Shown here in pieces: positions 18,975 through 26,386 of a DNA stretch of 64,000 nt. The notes under the pieces are model-generated. The model ran no database searches. It saw only the letters and a program-made list of their open reading frames with translations, and was not told where the DNA came from. Made by a program: the position numbers and the translations under genes. The DNA is from Chitinophagaceae bacterium. Its GTDB lineage: Bacteria; Bacteroidota; Bacteroidia; Chitinophagales; Chitinophagaceae. Location of the stretch: the NCBI GenBank assembly GCA_019752045.1, contig JAIEMP010000020.1, positions 1-64,000 on the forward strand, in the 5' to 3' direction. Every line of letters starts with the position of its first letter. Positions within the stretch are counted from its first letter, which is position 1.

Positions 18975-19345
18975 TTCTGTGTGACTCTAATATAATGATT
19001 GATGTTTACCGGGGGCAGGAAGCAATCATAAAACAAGTAGCCGCATTGGGTAAAGATCGTTTTGTAATTTCAGCAGTATCCGCTGCGGAAGTGTTGTTTG
19101 GAGCACGCAATAAATCGGAACTTCAAAAAATAAAAAAGGATATTGCTAATATACAGGTACTTGAAGTAAACGAAGAAATATCTTCTTTGTTTGTTCAGCT
19201 TGTTTCAGATTATACGTTGTCTCATAAGCTTGCTATTCCTGATGCAATTATCGCTGCAACTGCTCTTACATACAAGTTGCCTTTGTTTACACATAATCAA
19301 AAAGACTTTCGATTTATTACAGGAATAAAATTTTATAAACCATAG
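18956..19345 (+). CDS. PIN-domain toxin, VapC-like ribonuclease
   Basis: A 129-residue PIN domain. The acidic residues that bind Mg2+ are visible as D10 (LVLCDSNIMID), E45 (SAAEVLFGA), D96 (AIPDAIIAATAL) and D117 (NQKDFRFI), so the nuclease site looks intact. VapC toxins cleave specific tRNAs or rRNA and are held inactive by their antitoxin. The start codon lies inside the antitoxin gene. The next gene in the same direction is a broken ubiA fragment, 7 bases away, so this is a site of past rearrangement. Confidence 0.88.
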   Translation: MAKEGLVLCDSNIMIDVYRGQEAIIKQVAALGKDRFVISAVSAAEVLFGARNKSELQKIKKDIANIQVLEVNEEISSLFVQLVSDYTLSHKLAIPDAIIAATALTYKLPLFTHNQKDFRFITGIKFYKP

Positions 19346-19352
19346 TTCATAA

Positions 19353-19460
19353 ATGTCTGTAGTAAAAAATTATCTCTCCTTAATTAAGTTTTCGCACACC
19401 ATTTTTGCGTTGCCTTTTGCGTTGATTAGATGCCCCCAACCCCTGAAGGGGAGCATGTAA
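19353..19460 (+). pseudogene. 5' fragment of a second, diverged ubiA gene
   Basis: An ATG begins 25 codons (MSVVKNYLSLIKFSHTIF and onwards) that match the start of the intact ubiA at 19480 with one amino-acid difference. At least ten codons differ only by synonymous changes. Homology stops after codon 25, where the sequence runs into a CCCCTGAAGGGG hairpin (19432-19454) and a stop at 19460. This is a remnant, not a gene. The synonymous pattern shows the two copies diverged while both were under selection. Confidence 0.85.
19432..19454. repeat. Dispersed CCCC-TGAA-GGGG hairpin at the ubiA fragment breakpoint
   Basis: The core CCCCTGAAGGGG is preceded by GCCCCCAA. The same core occurs at 21652-21665 in a larger MITE-like element. 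It lies exactly where the ubiA fragment loses homology. Confidence 0.6.
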
Positions 19461-19479
19461 ACCCTCCTAAATTTGTAAC

Positions 19480-20385
19480 ATGTCATCAGTAAAGAATTAT
19501 CTATCTCTAATAAAGTTTTCACATACCATTTTTGCATTGCCGTTTGCGTTGATTGGATTTTGCATCGGTTTTTATTCCTTACCACACTCCGTTGTTCCAG
19601 GATGGCATACGATTGTAATTCCCGATTGGCAGTATTCTGAGTTGTTGAAAAAATTCATACTTGTACTCCTTTGTATGATCTTTGCCCGCAGTGCCGCAAT
19701 GGCATTCAATCGTTATCTCGATCGGAGTTTTGATGCAAAAAATCCACGCACTGCAATACGTGAAATACCTGCCGGAATTATTTCAGCCAACAGCGCCTTG
19801 TTGTTTACCATCATCAGCAGTGTGTTGTTTGTTGGTACAACTTATTTTATCAATACCATTTGTTTTGCTTTATCACCCGTTGCATTACTTGTAGTGTTGG
19901 GATACAGTTATACCAAACGTTTTACTCCGCTTTGTCATTTGGTACTTGGTCTTGGTTTATCACTTGCACCCATCGGAGCATATTTAGCTGTAACAGGTGC
20001 TTTTGAAGTATTACCGATATTGTTTTCACTCACTGTTTTATTTTGGGTGAGTGGTTTCGATATTATTTATTCCTTGCAGGATGAAGAATTTGATAAACAG
20101 TACGAATTGAAATCAATCCCTGCGTGGCTGGGTAAAGCAAAAGCATTGCGTGTTTCAGAACTCCTGCATGTATTGGCAGCCATCTGTGTAATTGCTGCGG
20201 GTGTTTATGGAAACTTTGGTTGGTTGTATTGGATTGGTGTTGCAGTGTTTACAGGAATGCTCATTTATCAACACTCCATTGTTAAACCGGATGATTTACG
20301 CAAAGTGAATATTGCGTTCATGACAGCGAACGGCATAGCCAGTGTTGTGTTTGCGGTATTTGTGATTGCGGATATTATTTTATAA
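19480..20385 (+). CDS. ubiA: UbiA-family prenyltransferase
   Basis: A 301-residue integral membrane prenyltransferase with about eight to nine hydrophobic segments. The two Mg-diphosphate motifs are visible: NRYLDRSFDAKNPRT near residue 75 and LQDEEFDKQYELKS near residue 200. Together with the start FSHTIFALPFALIGF they resemble the 4-hydroxybenzoate polyprenyltransferase branch. Organisms of this phylum make menaquinone and often carry such UbiA homologues, so the aromatic acceptor is uncertain. A broken copy of its own 5' end lies directly upstream. ruvX follows after an inverted-repeat element. Confidence 0.88.
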   Translation: MSSVKNYLSLIKFSHTIFALPFALIGFCIGFYSLPHSVVPGWHTIVIPDWQYSELLKKFILVLLCMIFARSAAMAFNRYLDRSFDAKNPRTAIREIPAGIISANSALLFTIISSVLFVGTTYFINTICFALSPVALLVVLGYSYTKRFTPLCHLVLGLGLSLAPIGAYLAVTGAFEVLPILFSLTVLFWVSGFDIIYSLQDEEFDKQYELKSIPAWLGKAKALRVSELLHVLAAICVIAAGVYGNFGWLYWIGVAVFTGMLIYQHSIVKPDDLRKVNIAFMTANGIASVVFAVFVIADIIL

Positions 20386-20401
20386 CGAATTAAACTTAGA
20401 A

Positions 20402-20480
20402 CGTCACCTCGACGCAGGAGAGGTCTCCAACATTTCAAACAGTTTGATTTTATTGAGATGTCTCCTTCGTCGACATGACG
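20402..20480. repeat. Imperfect 26-bp inverted repeat between ubiA and ruvX
   Basis: Arms 20402-20427 (CGTCACCTCGACGCAGGAGA...) and 20455-20480 (ending TCGTCGACATGACG) are reverse complements with five mismatches, around a 27-base loop. Sequence of this type (gagatNTCTCCTTCGtcgaaatgac) is a familiar dispersed repeat in this phylum. It fills nearly all of the gap. Confidence 0.7.
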
Positions 20481-20488
20481 GCCCAAAG

Positions 20489-20899
20489 ATGGCTCGAATA
20501 ATGTGTATTGATTATGGCGGTAAACGAACCGGCATTGCGGTAACCGATCCTTTGCAGATCATTGCAACAGGGCTAACAACTATTGCTACCAAAGATTTTA
20601 TTCCTTTCTTAAAAACCTATTTCCAACAGGAACAGGTTGAAAAGATCATCATCGGTATGCCAACCAATTGGGATGATTCTGATACACATGCCACTCCGTT
20701 AGTGAAACGTGCCATTGATCAACTGAAAAAAAACTTTCCGTCGATTCCTGTTGAAACTGTGGATGAACGTTATACTTCCAAGATGGCTAAAGATGCCATG
20801 TTGGAAATGGGATTAAAGAAACATCAGCGCAGGGATAAAAAACTCGTGGATGAAATTGCTGCAACCATTATGCTGCAGGAATATATGGCGAGGATGTAG
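20489..20899 (+). CDS. ruvX: RuvX/YqgF-family RNase H-fold nuclease
   Basis: A 136-residue RNase H-fold protein related to RuvC resolvases, implicated in processing the 5' end of pre-16S rRNA. The start is taken at MARIMCIDYGGKRTG, because the ORF-track N-terminus is translated from the inverted repeat upstream. Visible family blocks are CIDYGGKRTGIAVTD (catalytic Asp), KIIIGMPTNWDDSD, VETVDERYTSKMA and KKLVDEIAATIMLQEYM. Length is normal. Its neighbour def is also a housekeeping gene, with its own -7 box. Confidence 0.92.
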   Translation: MARIMCIDYGGKRTGIAVTDPLQIIATGLTTIATKDFIPFLKTYFQQEQVEKIIIGMPTNWDDSDTHATPLVKRAIDQLKKNFPSIPVETVDERYTSKMAKDAMLEMGLKKHQRRDKKLVDEIAATIMLQEYMARM

Positions 20900-20983
20900 A
20901 ATTGCTGATGTCTGATGGATGATATAGGATTTATACCCGTTTTTTGATCAGCTAACAATTAGTCAGGCTTCATGAGGAGTGCT

Positions 20984-20991
20984 TATATTTG
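20984..20991 (+). promoter_or_regulatory. -7 box upstream of def
   Basis: TATATTTG fits the TAnnTTTG consensus exactly. The ATG follows 65 bases later. No clear -33 TTTG is seen at the expected spacing. Confidence 0.5.
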
Positions 20992-21056
20992 CAACTGAAT
21001 TTTTTATAGTGGCAGGTTTACCTATCATAAATCCGCCATCCTAAATCAGATATTCC

Positions 21057-21635
21057 ATGATTCTTCCCATAGTTGCATACGGCTTTGATGTATTAAGAAA
21101 GGTGAGTAAAGACATCACACCGGATTATCCCAACCTCTCTAAGTTAATTGATGATATGTGGGAGACCATGTACTCTTCAAATGGAGTGGGACTTGCCGCA
21201 CCTCAGATTAACCGTGACATCCGTTTATTTGTAATGGACAGTACACAGATGTTTGCCAATATGGATGAAGAAGAGACGCTGTTATATCCGGATGCTCCCG
21301 GAATTAAGCAGGTGTTCATCAATGCACATGTGGAAGAACTGTTGGGTGATGACTGGGTGTTTAATGAAGGTTGTTTGAGTATCCCTAAGATTCGTGAAGA
21401 TATTTATCGTGCCGAAGAAGTAACGATTCGTTACATGGATGAACACTTTAAAGAGCATGTGAAAACCTTTGATGGCTTAACAGCACGGGTAATCCTGCAT
21501 GAATACGATCATATAGATGGCAAACTGTTTATTGATTATCTGAAACCATTGAAGCGTAAAATGCTCAAAGGGAAATTAGATGATATCTCTAAAGGGAAAG
21601 TGAACGTAGATTATAAAATGATATTTCCGAAATAA
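21057..21635 (+). CDS. def: Peptide deformylase
   Basis: This metalloenzyme (192 residues) removes the formyl group from the N-terminus of nascent proteins. All three signature motifs are present: GVGLAAPQI (residues about 43-51), EGCLSIP (about 107-113, with the metal-binding Cys) and HEYDHIDG (about 149-156, HExxH). An extra loop around DEEETLLYPDAPGIKQ is typical of Bacteroidota deformylases. fmt is not adjacent. The stop is followed within 7 bases by the outer end of a MITE-like element. Confidence 0.96.
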   Translation: MILPIVAYGFDVLRKVSKDITPDYPNLSKLIDDMWETMYSSNGVGLAAPQINRDIRLFVMDSTQMFANMDEEETLLYPDAPGIKQVFINAHVEELLGDDWVFNEGCLSIPKIREDIYRAEEVTIRYMDEHFKEHVKTFDGLTARVILHEYDHIDGKLFIDYLKPLKRKMLKGKLDDISKGKVNVDYKMIFPK

Positions 21636-21641
21636 GACAAA

Positions 21642-21899
21642 GCCCCCTCCGCCCCCTGAAGGGGGGACTGCATTGCACAGCCCTTGCTTTTCCTACTTCT
21701 CAAAAAATGTAGGGAGTAGGCTCGTGGTAAATTAGTTAATGTGGACATTCAACTTTTTTAAGACGCATCATTAAATCTTTTGGTAGCATAGAAATCAAAC
21801 GCAATTCAAATTTTAAAATTGATTTTAAACATCTCAAGTTTTTTGAAAAGCAAGGGCTGTGAGTTGATGGCTTCCCTTTTGGGGAAGTCGGATGGGGCC
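21642..21899. mobile_element. MITE-like element with inverted termini
   Basis: The left end is GCCCCCTCCGCCCCCTGAAG...; the right end, read in reverse, begins GGCCCCATCCGACTTCCCC. Inside these lies a perfect 17-bp inverted pair, CACAGCCCTTGCTTTTC at 21676-21692 and GAAAAGCAAGGGCTGTG at 21845-21861. Each end also forms its own small hairpin (CCCCC-TGAA-GGGGG; CTTCCC-TTTT-GGGGAAG). The centre is AT-rich and non-coding. It exactly fills the gap between the convergent def and rluD genes. Total length is about 258 bp. Confidence 0.75.
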
Positions 21900-21900
21900 T

Positions 21901-22977
21901 TTAATCATCCCCCGTTAAATTCTTTGCCTTCGTATACACCCGCCATTTTTCAATTACTTTCTGCATATCATCTGCAATTGCACTTTCAAACAAAATCTTT
22001 TTTTGCGTAACGGGATGAGCAAAGCCCAATGTTTCAGCATGCAATGCATGTCGTGGACAAATGGCGAAACAATTATCTACAAATTGTTTGTACTTGGTAT
22101 AAACGGTTCCTTTTACAATCCGGTCGCCGCCGTAGGTATCATCATTAAATAATGGATGTCCTGTGTGCTGCATGTGTACACGGATCTGATGTGTACGCCC
22201 TGTCTCCAATCTGCATTCAACCAAAGTAGTATATCCAAAACGTTCCAATACTTTATAATGAGTGGTAGCTTCTTTTCCATGCTCACCATCAGGATATACA
22301 TCCATGATTTTACGAAAACGTTGATGACGACCTACATGACCGGTGATAGTTCCGCTTTCTTCTTTCAGATCGCCCCAAACCAAGGCAATGTATTTGCGTT
22401 CAACCGTGTGATTAAAAAACTGTTTGGCTAAATGCACGCTGGCCTGTTCTGTTTTTGCAAGTACAACCAGTCCACTTGTGTTTTTATCAATCCGGTGTAC
22501 CATGCCAAAGCGTGGCAGTTCATTCTCAGTTAATTCAGGTTGCTGTTGTTTGAGATACCACACTACACCATTCACCAATGTGCCGCTGTAATTACCACTA
22601 CCTGGGTGCATCACCATTCCTGCCACTTTATTTACAACCATCACATCATCATCTTCATATACAATGTTGAGCGGAAGTTCTTCAGGCTTAACTTCAGTAT
22701 CCTCCGGAGAAGTATCAGAAAATGTAATGATCTCATCACCCGGCTTTACTTTGTAATTGGCTTTCACAATGCCGTTGTTCACCAATACGAAACCGTTTTC
22801 AATACCACGTTGTACTTTATTACGGGTAGCACCTTCAATTTTTGTCATCAGAAATTTATCTATCCGCAACGGTTCCTGTCCTTTGGTTACCACAAAACGT
22901 TTCCGCTCGTATAACTCTTCAGAGCCATCGCCGTTTTCAAGTTCGCTATCCTGTGCCAGTAATTCTTCTTCGTTCAT
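21901..22977 (-). CDS. rluD: RluD-type 23S rRNA pseudouridine synthase
   Basis: A 358-residue RluA/RluD-family enzyme that isomerises uridines in 23S rRNA. The ATG of MNEEELLAQDSEL is preferred over the TTG three codons upstream, because the -7 box overlaps that TTG. An S4 RNA-binding domain (RIDKFLMTKIEGATRNKVQRGIENGFVLVN) is followed by the catalytic domain with MHPGSG, HRIDKNTSGLVVLAK (catalytic Asp) and LETGRTHQIRVHM. It is divergent from lipB with only 59 bases between the starts. The symbol reflects the overall layout; RluA/C relatives are not fully excluded. Confidence 0.9.
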   Translation of the reverse strand: MNEEELLAQDSELENGDGSEELYERKRFVVTKGQEPLRIDKFLMTKIEGATRNKVQRGIENGFVLVNNGIVKANYKVKPGDEIITFSDTSPEDTEVKPEELPLNIVYEDDDVMVVNKVAGMVMHPGSGNYSGTLVNGVVWYLKQQQPELTENELPRFGMVHRIDKNTSGLVVLAKTEQASVHLAKQFFNHTVERKYIALVWGDLKEESGTITGHVGRHQRFRKIMDVYPDGEHGKEATTHYKVLERFGYTTLVECRLETGRTHQIRVHMQHTGHPLFNDDTYGGDRIVKGTVYTKYKQFVDNCFAICPRHALHAETLGFAHPVTQKKILFESAIADDMQKVIEKWRVYTKAKNLTGDD

Positions 22978-22983
22978 TGTCTG

Positions 22984-22991
22984 CAAAAATA
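22984..22991 (-). promoter_or_regulatory. -7 box of rluD
   Basis: On the minus strand TATTTTTG ends 6 bases before the ATG at 22977, predicting an almost leaderless message. Confidence 0.55.
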
Positions 22992-23022
22992 AGCCCTGCA
23001 GGATTATGAATTGAAATGATTG

Positions 23023-23030
23023 TAGTTTTG
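23023..23030 (+). promoter_or_regulatory. -7 box of lipB
   Basis: TAGTTTTG ends 6 bases before the ATG at 23037. The ORF-track start at 23016 would lie upstream of the transcript, so 23037 is the better start. Confidence 0.55.
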
Positions 23031-23036
23031 CAGCTC

Positions 23037-23780
23037 ATGAAACAAGAGGTGTTATTTCAAGACTTAGGACAAATGCCCTATCAACAGGCATGGGATTACC
23101 AGGAGTCTTTGTTGCAGCAGAACCTTGAAATAAAAAAGAAGCTTCGGGTTTTAGCCGATAGTCGGGAGCCGATAGTAGATAGTAGTGTGCAGGTTGATCA
23201 GCACTTTCCACAAACCACTCACCACTTGCTTCTTGTAGAACATCCTCCTGTTTACACTTTAGGTAAAAGCGGAGATGTAAAAAATATTCTTATCAACGAA
23301 GAAGAACGTTATGCAAAAGGCATTGAATATTTTGCTACAAATCGTGGCGGAGATATTACGTTTCATGGTCCGCAGCAAATTGTTGGTTATCCCATTCTCG
23401 ATCTGGAGAAATTTGAAACTGATATAGGCAAGTATCTGCGCAAACTGGAAGAAGTGATCATTTTAACCATGGCGATGTATGGATTAAAAGGTGAACGAAG
23501 CAAAGGAGAAACAGGCGTGTGGATCGATCCGGATATCAAAGGCAAAGAGCGAAAGATTTGTGCATTGGGTGTACGTTGCAGCCGCTGGGTAACCATGCAT
23601 GGGTTTGCATTTAATGTAAATACTGATCTCAACTATTTTAATTACATCATACCCTGTGGTATTGAAAACAAACAGGTCACCTCTTTACAAAAAGAATTGG
23701 GGCATTCACTCAATTTTGAAGAAGTAAAAGAAAACGTAAAAAAGAATTTTGAAATCGTGTTTGATGTTCAGTTAACGTAG
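23037..23780 (+). CDS. lipB: Lipoyl(octanoyl) transferase
   Basis: LipB (247 residues) moves octanoate from acyl carrier protein to lipoyl domains of 2-oxoacid dehydrogenases and the glycine cleavage H protein. Visible blocks are LLLVEHPPVYTLGKSGD, NRGGDITFHGPQQIVGYPILDL, the lysine motif KICALGVRCSRW and the catalytic cysteine in IIPCGIENKQV. The stretch LADSREPIVDSSVQVDQ (about residues 39-55) comes from a short repeat, with AGCCGATAGT at 23153 and 23167, and may be a repeat-derived loop. lipA is not adjacent. Confidence 0.94.
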   Translation: MKQEVLFQDLGQMPYQQAWDYQESLLQQNLEIKKKLRVLADSREPIVDSSVQVDQHFPQTTHHLLLVEHPPVYTLGKSGDVKNILINEEERYAKGIEYFATNRGGDITFHGPQQIVGYPILDLEKFETDIGKYLRKLEEVIILTMAMYGLKGERSKGETGVWIDPDIKGKERKICALGVRCSRWVTMHGFAFNVNTDLNYFNYIIPCGIENKQVTSLQKELGHSLNFEEVKENVKKNFEIVFDVQLT

Positions 23781-23783
23781 ATG

Positions 23784-24584
23784 CTAAAGTGGCTTGGCAA
23801 AATAGATGAGCATATCTGCGTTGCCAAACACCAGTTCTTTGCCATCGGCTTTATAGATCAGTAAATTCCAGGTGTAACTGCCTGCTTTAATTTCCACACT
23901 CTTATCTTTTACAATAATGGTGCAGGGCAATGTTTGTGATTTTTCTCTTGTATAGCAGGTAATCTCAGCAATAGCTGTTTGATCGTTAATGGCAGAAATC
24001 GATTTGATATTTTTGATGAACACCGTATTTGAATCCAGTGCACCGGGTTTTCCTTTACGGCGATAAATATTCCAGCCGCCGATAATATCGGCAATTTTAA
24101 ATGAAACAGGTGTTACGTAAGCAGGTTCAGTTACTTCATTTTTGCCAAGCGTTTCACGCCAGAAGACTTCTCTTTTTTCCAGTACATGAATAAAACCTTC
24201 ATCGTTATACAAAACTATTTCGTTGGGCTTAACGGAAAGGATGGTGTAAATATCTGCAGCTGCAATCAGCACATTTCCCGGTTCTTCAATCATAGCATAT
24301 CCACGCATGATGTTTTTTGTACCGTCTCTGGTTTCTAATTTATCTGGCGGAGTGAAGTGAAGAAAGATGGTATCGCCAATGCTGAGTTCTTTTTTATTTT
24401 CAAGCATGCGTTTTACTTCCTGCCACTTTCCCATGAACTGCTCAAGTTCAAATTGCGGCTGTCCTTGTTTGTTGGTTGTCTTATTTGATGAATTATTTCC
24501 TTTTCTGGAAACCTGTTGAGCAAAGTTGTTTTGCAACAGCAGGAGAGAGACAATGATCAGTAAGGTGATTTTTTTCAAATTCAT
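23784..24584 (-). CDS. Secreted protein of unknown function
   Basis: A 266-residue protein with signal peptide MNLKKITLLIIVSLLLLQNNFAQQ. A short polar linker (NNSSNKTTNKQG) leads into a beta-rich body. Two segments, FMGKWQEVKRML and IIGGWNIYRRKG, sit about 115 residues apart. They look like the opening strands of two lipocalin-like barrels, suggesting an internal duplication. No catalytic motif, lipobox or T9SS tail is present. The gene converges on lipB with 3 bases between the stop codons. Function is unknown; the lipocalin idea is a weak inference. Confidence 0.6.
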   Translation of the reverse strand: MNLKKITLLIIVSLLLLQNNFAQQVSRKGNNSSNKTTNKQGQPQFELEQFMGKWQEVKRMLENKKELSIGDTIFLHFTPPDKLETRDGTKNIMRGYAMIEEPGNVLIAAADIYTILSVKPNEIVLYNDEGFIHVLEKREVFWRETLGKNEVTEPAYVTPVSFKIADIIGGWNIYRRKGKPGALDSNTVFIKNIKSISAINDQTAIAEITCYTREKSQTLPCTIIVKDKSVEIKAGSYTWNLLIYKADGKELVFGNADMLIYFAKPL

Positions 24585-24665
24585 GGTCGGGTAAATTTGG
24601 ATTACGCTGCAAACTCTCTTACAAAGTACAAAAACAAACCCAGAAACACATCTGTTTTCTAAACT

Positions 24666-25373
24666 TTAGTTATCTCTGGTTATGAGGAACTTATTTTTCT
24701 CTTTCAGTTTGCCTTCTTCCATCAATTCAAAAAAGTACCAGCCCGATTTCATAAAATTTACTTTGTCCAGCGTTAAATAGGATTCCTTTACCTCCGGAAT
24801 AAGAAACAGAATGCTGCCATCTTCTTTCGTAAAACGGATGGAATATTTTTTACTTCCTGCATCGGGCAGTTTAATCACAGCATTTCCATCATCGCCAGTA
24901 AAAATATATGTTGAAGGTACCCATACCGGTTTCGGCGGAGGAGGAGCCGGTTTTTCTTCGGGCACTTTTACTTTTGGTTTGTCAACAGTTTTTACAGTTA
25001 CTATTACTGGTTCAATTATTTGTGCTTTTGTTGTGTCTATGAACAACCGTTTCGATACGGTAAAGAAATAATTAGATCCTTCGAGTAAAATAAATATGCG
25101 GTAAAAGCCGCTGTCGTTTTTGGCCGTTTTATCTGTAAACGTATAACTCTTTACGTTTGGGTTGGGTAGTGAATGAATGGTACTGAAATTTCTTGTACTG
25201 TCTTTTGAACGTTGAATATTGATCTGTGATGCATTTTTAAATACACTGATCCAGCTGATGGTAATCTCACCGTTTTTTTTCTTTGCAGAAAATTTCGGGA
25301 GTGTATCATTTTGTGCAAGAAGAGAACTGCTGCAAAAAAGTAAAACGATGAGCAGGAATTGTTGTTTGTTCAT
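24666..25373 (-). CDS. Secreted protein with fibronectin-like domain and proline linker
   Basis: A 235-residue protein with signal peptide MNKQQFLLIVLLFCSSSLLAQ. Residues about 28-110 look like a fibronectin III-type fold (ITISWISVFKNASQINIQRS, YTFTDKTAKNDSGFYRIF). A linker PKVKVPEEKPAPPPPKPVWVPS follows. The last 75 residues form a second beta domain ending KNKFLITRDN. Neither a membrane anchor nor a type IX tail is visible. It has its own -7 box, so it is probably transcribed separately from the upstream PLP-enzyme gene. No known function is recognised. Confidence 0.6.
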   Translation of the reverse strand: MNKQQFLLIVLLFCSSSLLAQNDTLPKFSAKKKNGEITISWISVFKNASQINIQRSKDSTRNFSTIHSLPNPNVKSYTFTDKTAKNDSGFYRIFILLEGSNYFFTVSKRLFIDTTKAQIIEPVIVTVKTVDKPKVKVPEEKPAPPPPKPVWVPSTYIFTGDDGNAVIKLPDAGSKKYSIRFTKEDGSILFLIPEVKESYLTLDKVNFMKSGWYFFELMEEGKLKEKNKFLITRDN

Positions 25374-25411
25374 GGATGTTGTATGTCCGGTTGTTGGTGG
25401 TTTATCCTGCG

Positions 25412-25419
25412 CAAATATA
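25412..25419 (-). promoter_or_regulatory. -7 box upstream of the 24666-25373 gene
   Basis: TATATTTG on the minus strand, 38 bases before the start codon. A GTTT lies 17 bases further upstream, an imperfect -33 match. Confidence 0.45.
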
Positions 25420-25426
25420 ATGCCGT

Positions 25427-26332
25427 TCAGAATATTAAACTTCCCGGCGGTAAACTCATGTTTCCCTGTAACCCCCCGGTATGCAGTACCAGCACCTTGC
25501 TCTCTGCTGGAAAAAAGCGCCTGTTAAACAAATCAATCACGGCCTGTATTAATTTGCCTGAATAAACTATGTCTGTTGCAACAGATGTATGGGAATAAAA
25601 TAAATTCATGAATTGTAATTGTGAGATATTGTATTTTCCATATCCATCACCTGCATAATTAAAAAGAATCATTTGTTTAGATGTGGCTACGGGAGATAAA
25701 TGCTGTTGAAGAAAACCTTCCTGCTCTTCAGCTTTTATTTTTAATACCGGGATGCCGATAATTGTTTGATGTGATTTTGCAGAACTAACAATCCCTTTAA
25801 ATGTGGTACCCGTTCCTATACAACATAAAATATGTGTGAACGAATCAACAGATTCAATAGCAGGCAGAATTTCTGTACAACCTTTTAAGCCATCTTCATT
25901 ATCACCACCTTCCGGTACAAATAAAAAGTTTGCTGCATTTTTTCTGATGGTAGTTACTGTTTCACTGTTTCTGTTGTACTGATTTCGTACTACAGGTATC
26001 AGTTGCATTTGTTGCTGTTCACAAAAAGATAATGTGCTGTTCAGCGGTTGAATCAGTTCTCCACGAATGATACCGGCCGATTGTAAACCTTCGGCTTTAC
26101 AGGCAAAAGCTGTTGCAGCCAGGTGGTTGGAATATGCGCCACCCATTGTAAGAATTCCCTGCAGGCCCTGCTGTTTCGCCTTTTCAATATTGTACCGCAG
26201 TTTAAACAATTTGTTCCCGGATATCACCGGGTGCAGCAGATCTAAACGGGCAATTGAAAAACTAAACGGTTTTTCATCTGCCCCGGGCCATTCCACTTCT
26301 GTACTTTTTATGAAGATTGAATTCATTTGCAT
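25427..26332 (-). CDS. PLP-dependent enzyme, ACC deaminase/D-cysteine desulfhydrase family
   Basis: A 301-residue fold-type II pyridoxal-phosphate enzyme. The cofactor lysine should be in GNKLFKLRYNI (residues about 38-48). TMGGAYSNHLAATAFACK supplies the substrate carboxylate site, and CCIGTGTTFKGIV is the phosphate-binding glycine loop. These match the family that holds 1-aminocyclopropane-1-carboxylate deaminase and D-cysteine desulfhydrase. The two activities cannot be told apart by eye, and many free-living Bacteroidota members are of uncertain substrate. Divergent from the nucleotidyltransferase gene. Confidence 0.85.
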   Translation of the reverse strand: MQMNSIFIKSTEVEWPGADEKPFSFSIARLDLLHPVISGNKLFKLRYNIEKAKQQGLQGILTMGGAYSNHLAATAFACKAEGLQSAGIIRGELIQPLNSTLSFCEQQQMQLIPVVRNQYNRNSETVTTIRKNAANFLFVPEGGDNEDGLKGCTEILPAIESVDSFTHILCCIGTGTTFKGIVSSAKSHQTIIGIPVLKIKAEEQEGFLQQHLSPVATSKQMILFNYAGDGYGKYNISQLQFMNLFYSHTSVATDIVYSGKLIQAVIDLFNRRFFPAESKVLVLHTGGLQGNMSLPPGSLIF

Positions 26333-26354
26333 ATCATCGGGAACGATTGTTTCC

Positions 26355-26362
26355 TATCTTCG
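26355..26362 (+). promoter_or_regulatory. -7-like box of the nucleotidyltransferase gene
   Basis: TATCTTCG, a one-base variant of TAnnTTTG, lies 24 bases before the preferred ATG at 26387. The same TTCG variant recurs before hutH and blaI. Confidence 0.4.
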
Positions 26363-26386
26363 CCGTCTTCAAAAATAAATGATTCG

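Noticed and set aside
18956-19345. Inactive PIN toxin
   Set aside because: All four acidic positions (D10, E45, D96, D117) are present, so I see no sign of decay.
20366-20488. N-terminal extension of ruvX
   Set aside because: It overlaps the end of ubiA and is encoded by an inverted repeat; the family N-terminus begins at MARIMCIDYGG.
21700-21840. A gene inside the MITE-like element
   Set aside because: The centre is AT-rich with frequent stops in the frames I read and only a short spurious ORF at the right end.
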